Positions 1-9,048 of a DNA stretch of 64,000 nucleotides are shown in pieces. How positions within the stretch are numbered: position 1 is the first letter of the stretch; each line of letters opens with the position of its first letter. The notes under the pieces are model-generated. The model was not told the DNA's origin, did not search any database, and saw nothing but the letters and a program-made list of their open reading frames with translations. Origin of the DNA: Gammaproteobacteria bacterium (GTDB taxonomy: Bacteria > Pseudomonadota > Gammaproteobacteria > JAJFKO01); contig JAJFKO010000071.1 of NCBI GenBank assembly GCA_021773175.1, forward strand, positions 148,573-212,572, given 5' to 3'. The position numbers were made by a program, and so were the translations under genes.

Positions 1-66
1 TAAGACCACGCCGAAAATGACAAACAAACCAATTTTGTAATAATTAGTATTAGTGGATTCGCTCAC
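1..66 (-). CDS. MCE/MlaD-family lipid-binding protein, N-terminal fragment
   Basis: Only the first 22 codons are in the window; the gene runs off the left edge. Starting at GTG (66-64), the peptide begins MSESTNTNYYKIG and continues into a hydrophobic stretch. This is the usual start of MCE proteins: a short cytoplasmic tail and a YYKIGLFV-type membrane anchor. The start overlaps the end of the ATPase gene by 17 nt, as expected for a translationally coupled permease-ATPase-MCE operon. MCE proteins form the periplasmic ring that carries phospholipids to or from the inner-membrane ABC complex. The identification rests on the anchor motif plus context. Confidence 0.7.
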   Translation of the reverse strand, partial: MSESTNTNYYKIGLFVIFGVVL

Positions 67-817
67 CCGCTACTCCCTGTTGCAAAAATCGTCTAACCCT
101 ATCATCATCAGCATTATCACGCAAATAATGTGGTTTCCCCTCTGCAATGATGGTTTTAGCGGCTTTATCTAGCATAATAACTCTATCAGCAATAGCATAA
201 ATACTAGCCAGCTCATGGCTAACGATAATAAAGGTAATCCCTAATATATTGGCAAGATTCACGATCAGTTTATCAAGTTCAGCTGATGTAATTGGATCCA
301 GTCCCGCCGATGGTTCATCAAGAAATAAGATTTGAGGATCAAGAACCATCGCTCTAGCAATTGCAGCCCGCTTCTGCATACCACCACTGATCTCAGCAGG
401 CAATAAATGCTCAGCTCCTTGTAAGCCAACCATATGTAATTTGTCAGTAGCAATACGCTGTATTGCGTTATTGGGTAAATCAGTAAATTCTTCTAAAGGA
501 AGCGATACATTTTCTAATAGACTCATCGAGCCAAACAAAGCGCCGCCTTGAAACATAACCCCAATATCTTGCAAAATTCCTAAGCGCTCATCATAACTAG
601 CAGTGACAATACTTTGATGGCAAAGAAAAATATCGCCAAGCTGAGGTTTTTCTAAGCCTATCATATGCCGCATTAATGTACTTTTACCACAGCCTGAGCC
701 GCCAAGAATAACAAAGATCTCGCCCTTCTTGACGCTGAAATTAATATTCTCCGCAATGATGATATCGCCATAGGCCATCGTTAAATCGCTAACTTGTAGA
801 ATCTCTTTCGTACTCAT
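50..817 (-). CDS. Mla-type lipid transport ABC ATPase (MlaF-like)
   Basis: This 255-residue cytoplasmic ATPase powers an MCE lipid transporter. It has a complete nucleotide-binding domain: Walker A GGSGCGKST (about residues 38-46), signature SGGMQKR, Walker B ILFLDEPSAGLDP and the switch His in IIVSHE. The SGGMQKR signature and the DLTMAYGD start are typical of the MlaF/Ttg2A branch. It overlaps the upstream permease gene by 4 nt and the downstream MCE gene by 17 nt, so the three are co-translated. Because its permease partner carries a STAS domain, this set may be a second Mce-type system rather than the orthologue of E. coli mlaFEDCB, so I leave the symbol blank. Confidence 0.88.
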   Translation of the reverse strand: MSTKEILQVSDLTMAYGDIIIAENINFSVKKGEIFVILGGSGCGKSTLMRHMIGLEKPQLGDIFLCHQSIVTASYDERLGILQDIGVMFQGGALFGSMSLLENVSLPLEEFTDLPNNAIQRIATDKLHMVGLQGAEHLLPAEISGGMQKRAAIARAMVLDPQILFLDEPSAGLDPITSAELDKLIVNLANILGITFIIVSHELASIYAIADRVIMLDKAAKTIIAEGKPHYLRDNADDDRVRRFLQQGVAGERIH

Positions 818-1983
818 ATTCCCAACGCATAATAAATGATGGCAAAAAGACCATCCATAACAATTAATAAAATGATGCCATTAACTACGGCTTGTGTTGT
901 TGACAAACCTACTGAGCGTGCCCCTTTGCGTGTACGTAAACCATGCATACAACCGATACTCGCAATAACAATACCAAACACTTCACACTTAACTAAACCT
1001 CCCAAAAGGTCTGTCATACGAACAGCTGAATCTAACTGGTTTATATAAATTGCAAAAGAATAGCCTAAAGTATGAAATACAACCGCCCCACCAATCAAAC
1101 CAAAGAATACCATTTCCAAATATAAAACCGGCGTCATAAATAGCACAGCAAATAATCTTGGCATCGCAAGAAAGATGACGGGGTCTAAACCCATCGTATG
1201 TAATGCATCGACTTCTTGGTTAATCTTCATGGTACCAAGTTCTGCGGCAAAAGCAGAACCGGAGCGACCAGTAATGAGAATTGCAGCCATTAAAGGCCCT
1301 AATTCTCGTGTTAAAGCCAGACCCACTAAGTTTGGTACATAAATCGTCGCACCAAAGTTTTCCATTTGAATCGCAGCTTCAAAGGACATAACAATACCGA
1401 TAAGAAATCCCATTAAGGCAATAATAGGAAAAGCATTTGGTCCCACTTCTTCAATGATGCGCGGCACATCGCGCCAACGCATACGTCGTGGTTTCAATAT
1501 CGTTAACCATGCTTGATAAGTAAACTCCCCAAGAAAAGCGATGCCTTCTCGTAAACTGTCAATAAAACCTAAAGATGCATGACCAACATTTTCAATGAGA
1601 TTATCTTCTTCAATTAAAGAAATTTGTTCTTCTCTATTTTGAGGTTTTGTATTTGTTGGTAAATCAGAAATGATTTTATATAAATCGGCAAACTGTTGCG
1701 GTAAACCTAAAACACTAAACTGTTTGTTTGAGTTGAGTTGTTGCTCACGTAATTCGATTAGTAAACTAACACCTGCACCATCACAATACTGTATGTCATT
1801 GGCATCAATAATAAACTGTTCAGGTTGGTATTGTTTTTGTAAATCGAGAAATTTTTGCCAAACGCTAGCACTAGAATGCACACTCAACTCACCACCAAGT
1901 TGAATTTTGATGAGCTTATCCGTGCTTTCAATAATGTTGTATTGACAACTATCAGGGCCAATTTCCGTTTCAGTTGCTTCCAT
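814..1983 (-). CDS. STAS domain-MlaE fusion, lipid transport ABC permease
   Basis: A 389-residue inner-membrane protein. Residues about 15-115 form a STAS domain (VHSSASVWQKF ... DANDIQYCDGAGVSLLIELR), and residues about 150-389 form the MlaE permease fold with five or so membrane helices (ALMGFLIGIVMSFEAA, LTRELGPLMAAILITGRSGSAFAAELGTM). The GRSGSAFAAELGTM block is the conserved permease signature. In E. coli the STAS part is a separate protein (MlaB); here it is fused, as in many other proteobacteria. The gene is first in the visible operon, with its ATPase overlapping by 4 nt and the MCE protein next. The role is phospholipid trafficking for outer-membrane asymmetry; the direction of transport cannot be told from the sequence. 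Confidence 0.88.
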   Translation of the reverse strand: MEATETEIGPDSCQYNIIESTDKLIKIQLGGELSVHSSASVWQKFLDLQKQYQPEQFIIDANDIQYCDGAGVSLLIELREQQLNSNKQFSVLGLPQQFADLYKIISDLPTNTKPQNREEQISLIEEDNLIENVGHASLGFIDSLREGIAFLGEFTYQAWLTILKPRRMRWRDVPRIIEEVGPNAFPIIALMGFLIGIVMSFEAAIQMENFGATIYVPNLVGLALTRELGPLMAAILITGRSGSAFAAELGTMKINQEVDALHTMGLDPVIFLAMPRLFAVLFMTPVLYLEMVFFGLIGGAVVFHTLGYSFAIYINQLDSAVRMTDLLGGLVKCEVFGIVIASIGCMHGLRTRKGARSVGLSTTQAVVNGIILLIVMDGLFAIIYYALGI

Positions 1984-2108
1984 AGCTCATCTTTAATGAA
2001 TAATTAAGTATAAGTACCCGCAAAGATACCTTGGATAGAGGATTTTATCTAGTTGTTTGGTAGCGTTAATGCTTATACTCTAGGAAACCACAGTTTAATG
2101 CGAAATCA

Positions 2109-2708
2109 CTATGCTGCAGCAGCAGAACTTGCCCCAAATCTAGGAGTATGCGTTGGTGCAGGCTCAGCAGTTCTACAAGCATCCAAAAATTTAGCAATTG
2201 TTGGAGCTTCGACAAAACCAGGTGGCTCACTAAATATACTTGTCAGTGAGTTTGCATCTAGTTCATGGGGCATCGATTTAATGATAGTTTGGAAACGACG
2301 TGCATCTGCTCTTGATAAAACGAAATTGAAGAATTGGAGTAAGCCTTGTTGAGCACTAGGATTAGCTTCACCTTTAGCCAAAGACCATAATCTAGCGCCA
2401 TCCTGTTCTAACATGCTGGTTAAAGCGGCTATACGACTTGTTTCTGGAGATTCTTGAACTGCTGCTTCATACGCAGCTAATAGAGGTTGAACTTTACTTG
2501 GATTAACCTTAAATATACGTCTTGCTGTTTGTAATGCTACCATGGCTACTGATACTTCTGCTAGATCTTGGCTTTGCGCCCACTGCGATGCACCTAATGT
2601 GTCTTCGACACTTGAGGACATCCCCTCGCCTGGTACTGTGCCATTCTCAACTACTTTTGTTCTTGTTGGTGCCGGAATCCATTTTTTCAATGTTTTTGTA
2701 CTAAACAT
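2109..2708 (-). CDS. Hypothetical protein, helical, alanine-rich C-terminus
   Basis: A 199-residue protein I do not recognise. It has a basic N-terminus (MFSTKTLKKWIPAP), then mostly predicted helix (DLAEVSVAMVALQTARRIFK, VQPLLAAYEAAVQES), and ends in an alanine run (GASSAAAA). It has no signal peptide, membrane helix or catalytic motif. A good ribosome-binding site (AGGTGA) sits 6 nt before the ATG, which supports expression. It lies in the same direction as, and about 200 nt downstream of, another orphan protein with a similar composition and an alanine-rich end, so the two may be functionally linked. An effector or cytoplasmic scaffold is possible but unsupported. Confidence 0.6.
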   Translation of the reverse strand: MFSTKTLKKWIPAPTRTKVVENGTVPGEGMSSSVEDTLGASQWAQSQDLAEVSVAMVALQTARRIFKVNPSKVQPLLAAYEAAVQESPETSRIAALTSMLEQDGARLWSLAKGEANPSAQQGLLQFFNFVLSRADARRFQTIIKSMPHELDANSLTSIFSEPPGFVEAPTIAKFLDACRTAEPAPTHTPRFGASSAAAA

Positions 2709-2846
2709 AGTCGTTCACCTATTTCTCTAACCTCTTCCTTGAGCTTGTATGAAGTTTAGGTAGTTTTTATTAAGGAATGCTTAACATAATATAAAAATAA
2801 TCATAATGTCTATAGGTAATAGTAAAAAACTTACGGCTATCACCTG

Positions 2847-2871
2847 TAACTTTATTTATATCATAAAGTTA
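2847..2871. repeat. AT-rich inverted repeat downstream of the 2908-3741 gene
   Basis: Perfect 9-bp arms (TAACTTTAT and ATAAAGTTA) around a 7-nt loop, 37 nt beyond the stop codon of the minus-strand orphan gene. No T-run follows on the minus strand, so if it terminates transcription it is not a classical intrinsic terminator. It could equally be a processing stem or chance in AT-rich DNA. Confidence 0.3.
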
Positions 2872-2907
2872 TCTTGTTTGTTGCGATTGTATAACTGATT
2901 AGATTTT

Positions 2908-3741
2908 TTACGCAGCTGGGGCAGCTATGGCAGCTAGCTTACCAATAACAGGTAAAGGCTTCTCACCGATGAGTACACCTTTCATCACATCCGCGGACGT
3001 TTCAGCAACATAACCCGTCGCAGGAGCAACAACAAGCTTACCAGTATATTTAGCCAATAACTGCAATACATAAGCACCAAGAGGATTACTTAGTGCCACT
3101 TCTGCCGAGCCGCCAGATAAGTAATCCGCGATAGCATGAACAGCTATCGGCACACCCATTTCTGTTAAATCTTGGGCTACTTTTTCGGCAGTTACTCGAA
3201 TCGCTTTAGGATCGACACTTGCACCAAGACTGTTAGCAAAAGCGAGAATACTACTTTCTAATGAAGACTTCGCAGCGCTACAGAATGATTTTCCCGTAGC
3301 GGCTACTGATGATTCGCCATCCGCTACTTTGCTATGTTGAAGACGTTGTTGAGCATGATATTCAAATGTGAAAGCATCACTACCAGCGTTAAAACCCGCT
3401 GTAGCAGCTTTCTCTAATGCACCTTTGGCAACACTCGCGATATGAGCGGTATCCACCACGACATTAACTGAACTTGCAATAACTTGTAAGGCTGCGGTTA
3501 ATTCAGGACCAAGAGCTTTCTTACCTAAATCAATGACTTGCCTGAGAGCGGTCTTTTTAACTGTGCCCAAACCATCACCACCAGAAGCTTTACTTACGGC
3601 TTGCTCAAGCAAAGTCCCACCCATGCTTTGTAAAAACTGAGCTGCTGCTTTTTTCTTTTTATGAGGTTTTTGGCCTGGATGTTGGACACCAAATCGCTCA
3701 TCTTTTTTAACGGAATGAGCTTGTCTTGTACTTACTACCAT
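2908..3741 (-). CDS. Hypothetical protein, basic N-terminus, alanine-rich helical body
   Basis: A 277-residue protein I do not recognise. The first 40 residues are polar and basic (RQAHSVKKDERFG, KPHKKKKAAAQF). The rest is a chain of alanine-rich amphipathic or mildly hydrophobic helices (VIASSVNVVVDTAHIASVAKG, IAVHAIADYLSGG) ending LAAIAAPAA. No signal peptide or enzyme motif is visible. An AGAGGGA ribosome-binding site precedes the ATG. The gene is divergent from the TolC-like gene and upstream of another orphan in the same direction. The helices could associate with a membrane, which is speculative. Confidence 0.6.
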   Translation of the reverse strand: MVVSTRQAHSVKKDERFGVQHPGQKPHKKKKAAAQFLQSMGGTLLEQAVSKASGGDGLGTVKKTALRQVIDLGKKALGPELTAALQVIASSVNVVVDTAHIASVAKGALEKAATAGFNAGSDAFTFEYHAQQRLQHSKVADGESSVAATGKSFCSAAKSSLESSILAFANSLGASVDPKAIRVTAEKVAQDLTEMGVPIAVHAIADYLSGGSAEVALSNPLGAYVLQLLAKYTGKLVVAPATGYVAETSADVMKGVLIGEKPLPVIGKLAAIAAPAA

Positions 3742-3938
3742 AATTGATTCCCTCTACTTCTGCGGGTGGTATAAACTTGAGCCATTATAGCATAAAAAAT
3801 AAACAGGTCAATCATTATCCGTTCGCTCATATTCATTGAACCCATACTCTAAATACTTTATCCTTGCTGACTAATTAAATGACAAAGATCCGTCATTTTG
3901 CTGGGTGTAGATAATAATTTAAAGAATTCTAAAATTTG

Positions 3939-5417
3939 ATGAAAATAATCACCAAGTGGTGCGTCGTGTGCTGCTGTGTGCTGGCTATAACTTGCTGTTA
4001 TGCAGGAAGTTATGGTGATGTAGCCGCGCCACCAATACAACATACGTATACATTAACACTGCGACAAGCTATTGCACTTGCCTTGCATCGCAATCTTGAT
4101 GTTCGCAGTGGTTATATTCAACGTATCTCTGACAAATACCAATTAGCCGAAGCTTATTGGGATTTCACCCCTAAATACACACTAGAAGGTCAAACAAGCT
4201 ATACCCAAGCTACCGCTGCCGGCGCTAAATCCAGAAGCATGCAATATAGTTTGACGCCTGAAGTATCATTGAAAACTGTCTATGGCACTCGTTACACCAT
4301 TACAGCGAACAACCCATATAATTATAATACCTCTCTACCTTATAGCTATAATCCCGGTTGGTCATTTAAAGTTGTACAACCTTTACTAAGAGGGTTTGGT
4401 CGCGAAGTTGCTGAAGCACCACTTAACCAAGCCATTATCACAGAAAAGACCACTCGACTTACTTTGAAAAACACGCTCATTAGCACCGTCACCCAAGTTA
4501 TCACTGACTTTCACCAAGTAATGCTTGATCAACGCAGCTTAGCCATTCAAGAAATTGCAGTAAAAAATGATTTAGCCACTATTAAAGAATTTAAAGAAGA
4601 GATTAAAGCCGGTAAAAAAGCACCCGCATCACTAAATGATGTTCAAACAACATTTTATCAAGATAAAATTGCTGAAGTTAACCAGCGCAACTCCTTGGAG
4701 CAGGACAAGCAAAATTTGCTGATTGTCTTAGGGCTTAGTCCTTTTACGCATGTAAATGTTACTGACCCTTTAAATTATCGTGGTGAAAAAATTCCAAGTG
4801 TCCATCACAGCCTTGAAGTTGCCATGCATAATAATGTGCAATTACAAACTGACTTATTGTCGCTTGCTGCAGATCGCATTTCTTTGCTTACTTCTGAAGA
4901 TGATGCACGTTGGCAATTAGATTTAACGGGAACTGCTGCATTTGGTGGAGGTTCAGGGCCAGGAATTAATTCAGGGTTTCGTAGCTTGTATAATGGTAAA
5001 AACCAGTCACAAAGCGTTATGTTGAATCTTAATATTCCGATTGACCGTGTTGATCTGAAAGCCGCTATTGTTGAGTCACGCTCCGCACTAGCACAACAAC
5101 AAATCGCAGTATTACAAGAGAAATGGCAAATACAAACCAATGTCATGAATTTTTTGCGCCAATTACATACTGACTTAGAAAATATAAAACTGGCAATTTT
5201 ACGGCGTAAGTATGCCTATCAAAGTTACCAAGTTACCCGCAAAGAGATTGCGGTTGGACGCAGCTCAACATTCGAGTTAACATCGAAATCATTAAATTTA
5301 ACAGACTCTGCACAAGCCGTCGTTTCTGCTAAAATCACATATCTAGATAACTTTGCAAATTTTGATCAAGAACTAGGTATTACTTTACAACGCTGGAATC
5401 TGCATGTTGTCTTATAA
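3939..5417 (+). CDS. TolC-family outer-membrane efflux protein
   Basis: About 492 residues; the trimeric outer-membrane channel of a tripartite exporter. A signal peptide (MKIITKWCVVCCCVLAITC...) is followed by the TolC-type opening YTLTLRQAIALALHRNLDVR. Two halves of long helices are separated by strand-forming stretches (for example YNYNTSLPYSYNPGWSFKV, QPLLRGFGREVAEAPLNQA). The N-terminus contains four or five cysteines, but there is no clean lipobox. An in-frame TTG lies just before the ATG at 3939; I prefer the ATG. The gene heads a plus-strand operon with adaptor, ATPase and permease genes, so it is most likely the dedicated channel of that MacAB-like pump. It might also serve other pumps in the cell. 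Confidence 0.85.
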   Translation: MKIITKWCVVCCCVLAITCCYAGSYGDVAAPPIQHTYTLTLRQAIALALHRNLDVRSGYIQRISDKYQLAEAYWDFTPKYTLEGQTSYTQATAAGAKSRSMQYSLTPEVSLKTVYGTRYTITANNPYNYNTSLPYSYNPGWSFKVVQPLLRGFGREVAEAPLNQAIITEKTTRLTLKNTLISTVTQVITDFHQVMLDQRSLAIQEIAVKNDLATIKEFKEEIKAGKKAPASLNDVQTTFYQDKIAEVNQRNSLEQDKQNLLIVLGLSPFTHVNVTDPLNYRGEKIPSVHHSLEVAMHNNVQLQTDLLSLAADRISLLTSEDDARWQLDLTGTAAFGGGSGPGINSGFRSLYNGKNQSQSVMLNLNIPIDRVDLKAAIVESRSALAQQQIAVLQEKWQIQTNVMNFLRQLHTDLENIKLAILRRKYAYQSYQVTRKEIAVGRSSTFELTSKSLNLTDSAQAVVSAKITYLDNFANFDQELGITLQRWNLHVVL

Positions 5418-5450
5418 GAAAAACACATAGGGCGAAAGGAATTAAAAATT

Positions 5451-6629
5451 ATGGAACTGCGTAGGCGTTATTTAAGTTATTTCATCATATTCACCCTCAT
5501 GATTATTAATATTACAGCTTGTGGTAATGATACTTCGCAACAACAACACCAAGAAAAAACCAAAACAATTACAGTAAAACGACAAGACTATAATGCCCCT
5601 CTTTTTTTCAATGGTATTATTAAACCCATTAACATTGATAATGTCAGTAGCCCTGTCCAAGGTGTTGTCACAAAAATGAGTTTTGCTTACGGAGAATTTG
5701 TCACAAAAGATCAAAAACTATTAACCATTAAATCTGAAGCTTTAGAAAAGAAATATCAAACCGCATTAACTGGATATATTAAAAAGAAAGAAAGTTTCTA
5801 TAATTTACAACAAAAGTTTGAAGCAACATTGGGTTTAAAGAAAGAAGGTATTGTGTCTGATAACGAATACCGTACGGCACTATCAAGCTATAATGATGCT
5901 TATTTAGGTTATATTCAGGCACGCTATAAATTACGAAGTTTACTAGAGAAACTTCAAATTAATCCAAGAAATATCTTTAAATTAACGATCGAGAATCGTA
6001 GTGAGATGGGCAAAATTTTACGCAAAAGTACTAATGAGATTACGATTAAAGCACCGGGAACAGGTATTGCATTACGACCTATTACTATAGGTAGTAGTTC
6101 TGATTCGGATAAAAGCTCTAATGTAATGTTAGGACAAGCAGTTAAACGGAGAGCTACCCTATTGAGTATTGGTGATACTAGTGGCTTAACAATCAAAGTT
6201 AAAATCGATGAAATCAATATCCTATCAATTATTAAAGGCCAAAAAGTTACGGTGACCGGTGTTGGTTTTCCTGGCATTACCTTACATGGCTATGTATCAG
6301 AAGTTAGCAACCAAGCAAGTCAAAGCCAAAGTGGAGGGCTACCAACTTTTCCTATCACCATTATCATTCCAAAAATCACTCCCAGAGAACAACAAGTCAT
6401 TAATATTGGTATGAGCGCACAAGTCAAAATGTTAATTGATAAGGGTCAGGCGATTATTATTCCTTTAAAAGCGGTTACTCAAAAGAATCAAATGAATTTC
6501 GTGACGATTGTTAATCCTAAAACCGGTAACAAGAAACAAGTTATGGTACAAACGGGAAGTACGACAGAAAATGGCGTCGTCATTACCAATGGTTTAAAAG
6601 CGGGAGAAAAAATTCTTGTCCGTTATTAA
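5451..6629 (+). CDS. MacA-like periplasmic adaptor lipoprotein
   Basis: A 392-residue membrane-fusion protein linking a MacB-type transporter to TolC. The N-terminus is hydrophobic with a plausible lipobox I-T-A-C (Cys24), so it is probably a lipoprotein. It then shows a half-lipoyl domain (NVSSPVQGVVTKMSFAYGEFVTKDQKLLTI), a coiled-coil hairpin (about residues 95-170), the second half-lipoyl (TIKAPGTGIAL) and beta-barrel/membrane-proximal domains (VTVTGVGFPGITLHGYVSEVS; NGVVITNGLKAGEKILV). It lies 33 nt after the TolC-like gene, and its end overlaps the start of the ATPase gene by 14 nt. Confidence 0.85.
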   Translation: MELRRRYLSYFIIFTLMIINITACGNDTSQQQHQEKTKTITVKRQDYNAPLFFNGIIKPINIDNVSSPVQGVVTKMSFAYGEFVTKDQKLLTIKSEALEKKYQTALTGYIKKKESFYNLQQKFEATLGLKKEGIVSDNEYRTALSSYNDAYLGYIQARYKLRSLLEKLQINPRNIFKLTIENRSEMGKILRKSTNEITIKAPGTGIALRPITIGSSSDSDKSSNVMLGQAVKRRATLLSIGDTSGLTIKVKIDEINILSIIKGQKVTVTGVGFPGITLHGYVSEVSNQASQSQSGGLPTFPITIIIPKITPREQQVINIGMSAQVKMLIDKGQAIIIPLKAVTQKNQMNFVTIVNPKTGNKKQVMVQTGSTTENGVVITNGLKAGEKILVRY

Positions 6630-7302
6630 GTTAGATAAAATTCGCAAAAGCTATTTTCCTGGAGACATGGAGTTTCAAGTTTTAAAAGGCCTTGATATTG
6701 ATATTAAGGAAGGCGAAATGGTTGCCATCATGGGCCCCTCCGGATCTGGTAAAACAACATTAATGAATATACTGGGTTTATTAGATCGACCAACTGATGG
6801 TAGATATTATTTATCAACTCGTGAAATCTCCACTCTTGATGATGATGAGTTAGCTTCTGTGCGCGGTCGTATGATTGGCTTTGTATTTCAATCCTTCTAC
6901 TTATTATCAAAATTAAACGCCCTACAAAATGTAATGTTACCTTTACGTTATCAATCAACACCGTTGAATGAAGCCAAAGAACGCGCATTAAAAATGCTAG
7001 ACCGCGTTGGGATGGGTGAACATACAACACATAAACCTACAGAATTATCGGGCGGACAACAACAACGTGTTGCTATTGCCCGAGCCTTAGTAACAAAGCC
7101 AAGTGTAATTTTAGCTGATGAGCCAACCGGTGCTCTTGACACCAAAACCGGTAAAGAAATTATGGACCTGTTTTTAGAACTAAATCGAGATGAAGGTAAA
7201 ACCGTTGTGATTATTACACATGATCCTCGAATTGGCGCGCAATGCAAACGCATCATTCACATTGAAGATGGTGAGATTCTAAAAATAGAATATAACAAAT
7301 AA
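6616..7302 (+). CDS. MacB/LolD-type ABC transporter ATPase
   Basis: A 228-residue ATPase. Walker A is GPSGSGKTT (about residues 39-47), with Q-loop FVFQSFYLLSKLNA, signature LSGGQQQR, Walker B VILADEPTGALD and the switch His in IITHD. The start is TTG at 6616 inside the end of the adaptor gene; a GGGAG ribosome-binding site at 6602-6606 with a 9-nt spacer supports it, and no ATG lies near the conserved N-terminus. In E. coli MacB the ATPase and permease are fused; here they are separate adjacent genes. Together with TolC and MacA-like proteins it forms a mechanotransmission-type exporter of unknown cargo. Confidence 0.87.
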   Translation: MSVIKLDKIRKSYFPGDMEFQVLKGLDIDIKEGEMVAIMGPSGSGKTTLMNILGLLDRPTDGRYYLSTREISTLDDDELASVRGRMIGFVFQSFYLLSKLNALQNVMLPLRYQSTPLNEAKERALKMLDRVGMGEHTTHKPTELSGGQQQRVAIARALVTKPSVILADEPTGALDTKTGKEIMDLFLELNRDEGKTVVIITHDPRIGAQCKRIIHIEDGEILKIEYNK

Positions 7303-7313
7303 GGCAGAAAATC

Positions 7314-8501
7314 GTGGACATTGTTCAGCAACTAAAAGAAGCCTTTGGCAATTTAACTGCAGCAAAACTAAGAACGCTACTTGCGATTCTCGGTATTCTT
7401 ATTGGTGTTGCATCGGTTGTTGCCATGGTGACCTGCGGCGAGATGGCAACGCAAAAAGCCTTAGATCAATTTAAAACTCTTGGTACCAATTTAATGTCTG
7501 CAACATTCTATTCATCCAGTGGAGCAACAACAGATGCAAACAAATTTACATTAAAAGATGCTTACAATTTAAAACAAGAAATCCCAAGTATTAAATTACT
7601 TGCACCATACACAACAACATTTTCAGCTATTAACTATCAAGGCAAGAAAGTTAATGGCAGTACTATTGGCGCCACGGAAAATTTACAAAAAATTCTCCAC
7701 CTCCATATTCTTCAAGGCCGTTTTATTTCTAACTTAGATAACTATGAACCTTATGCGGTTATTGGAGCTAATGTATATAAAACCATTCAAAAAACTGGTG
7801 TTACGGATGCTGTTGGTAAACAAATACAAGTGGGAAGTACCATCTTTACGATTATTGGTGTCGCCAAACCCTGGCCTGAAAGTCAATTTTTCAATCAGAG
7901 TATTAATAATTCAGTTATTGTCCCCATAAAAACCAGCTTTGTGTTAAGCAAATATACCAGTATCAATAATATGGTTATGGCCATGGAAAAAAATTATGAT
8001 ATCGACAAAGCTACCACAAAGATAAAAAGCTATATTCAAAAAAGTAGAAAAGGCGCTCAAGCTTATGTGCGAAGTGCTAAAAAACTCATTGCTAGCATGG
8101 AAAGTCAGAATGAAATATATACTTTATTATTAGGACTGATTGGTGGTATTTCGTTGCTTGTCGGTGGTATTGGTGTCATGAACATCATGTTAGTATCGGT
8201 GTCTGAACGCCGCAAAGAAATTGGCATTCGCATGGCAATTGGTGCTCGTCGCCGCGATATTCAATTATTATTTATTACTGAAGCCATGATTCTAGCGCTG
8301 TTCGGAGGCACGATGGGGGTTATTATTGGCATTGGTACAGCGCTAGCTATTGCCTATTTTGCCAATTGGGATTTCCACATATTCTGGTTACCACCTTTTA
8401 TTGGTTTTGCAGTATCTGCCGCAACCGGGATATTCTTTGGTTTCTACCCTGCGTATCGCGCGTCGCAGTTAGATCCAATACAAACATTACGTTCAGATTA
8501 A
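7314..8501 (+). CDS. MacB-type ABC transporter permease (FtsX/MacB_PCD)
   Basis: A 395-residue permease with the MacB topology. The first membrane helix (about 20-42, LRTLLAILGILIGVASVVAM) is followed by a large periplasmic domain (about 43-265) and three C-terminal helices (LLLGLIGGISLLVGGIGVMNIMLVSV; ITEAMILALFGGTMGVIIGIG; PPFIGFAVSAATGIFFGFYPA). SVSERRKEIGIRMAIGARR is the conserved coupling segment, and the protein ends in PAYRASQLDPIQTLRSD, typical of the family. The start is GTG at 7314 with AAGGCAG upstream. It lies 11 nt after the ATPase gene and 24 nt before hemJ. Confidence 0.87.
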   Translation: MDIVQQLKEAFGNLTAAKLRTLLAILGILIGVASVVAMVTCGEMATQKALDQFKTLGTNLMSATFYSSSGATTDANKFTLKDAYNLKQEIPSIKLLAPYTTTFSAINYQGKKVNGSTIGATENLQKILHLHILQGRFISNLDNYEPYAVIGANVYKTIQKTGVTDAVGKQIQVGSTIFTIIGVAKPWPESQFFNQSINNSVIVPIKTSFVLSKYTSINNMVMAMEKNYDIDKATTKIKSYIQKSRKGAQAYVRSAKKLIASMESQNEIYTLLLGLIGGISLLVGGIGVMNIMLVSVSERRKEIGIRMAIGARRRDIQLLFITEAMILALFGGTMGVIIGIGTALAIAYFANWDFHIFWLPPFIGFAVSAATGIFFGFYPAYRASQLDPIQTLRSD

Positions 8502-8525
8502 AACTATGAAATTGAGGAAATAACT

Positions 8526-8951
8526 ATGCTGTGGGTAAAAGCATTTCATGTCATCTTTGTGGTTTGTTGGTTCGCTGGTATTTTCTATTTGCCTAGACTG
8601 TTTGTTTATCATGCTATGAGCGATGACGAGATCAGTAATCAACGTTTTAAAATCATGGAGCGTAAACTTTATTACGGCATCATGACCCCAAGTGCAGTTC
8701 TAGCGATTATATTTGGAATCTGGTTATTATATTTTAATGTTAGTTACTACATGCAAGCAGGCTGGATGCACATCAAGCTTGCATTGGTTTTACTCTTAAT
8801 TATTTATCATTTTATGTGCGGCAAGTACCTAAAGGATTTTAAACGTGACAGAAATAAACATAGCCATAAATTCTATCGCTGGTTTAATGAAGTTCCTGTT
8901 GTGATCTTAGTTGCGGTTATTATATTAGTGATCGTGCAACCTGTGTTTTAG
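8526..8951 (+). CDS. hemJ: HemJ, protoporphyrinogen IX oxidase
   Basis: A 141-residue four-helix membrane protein that oxidises protoporphyrinogen IX to protoporphyrin IX in haem synthesis. The start MLWVKAFHVIFVVCWFAG carries the conserved early His of HemJ (UPF0093). YLPRLFVYH, RFKIMERKLYYGIMTPS and the C-terminal KFYRWFNEVPV block are the family landmarks. It is preceded by a GAGG ribosome-binding site and lies 24 nt after the MacB-like permease, so it is probably the last gene of the efflux operon. A strong hairpin follows it. hemL, for an early step of the same pathway, is 2 kb away but is a separate transcription unit. Confidence 0.92.
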   Translation: MLWVKAFHVIFVVCWFAGIFYLPRLFVYHAMSDDEISNQRFKIMERKLYYGIMTPSAVLAIIFGIWLLYFNVSYYMQAGWMHIKLALVLLLIIYHFMCGKYLKDFKRDRNKHSHKFYRWFNEVPVVILVAVIILVIVQPVF

Positions 8952-8962
8952 ATTTCAAATCC

Positions 8963-8993
8963 GACTATTTTGAAGTCTGACTTCAAAATAGTC
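8963..8993. terminator. Hairpin between convergent hemJ and rubredoxin genes
   Basis: Perfect 13-bp inverted repeat (GACTATTTTGAAG / CTTCAAAATAGTC) with a 5-nt loop, 12 nt after the hemJ stop and between two convergent genes. There is no T-run on the plus strand, but the position and perfect stem suggest a shared bidirectional terminator. Confidence 0.6.
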
Positions 8994-9048
8994 AGAAAAA
9001 TAAAAAGATAATACCTGAAAAAATCACATAGCTGATGTCAGCAGGTTG

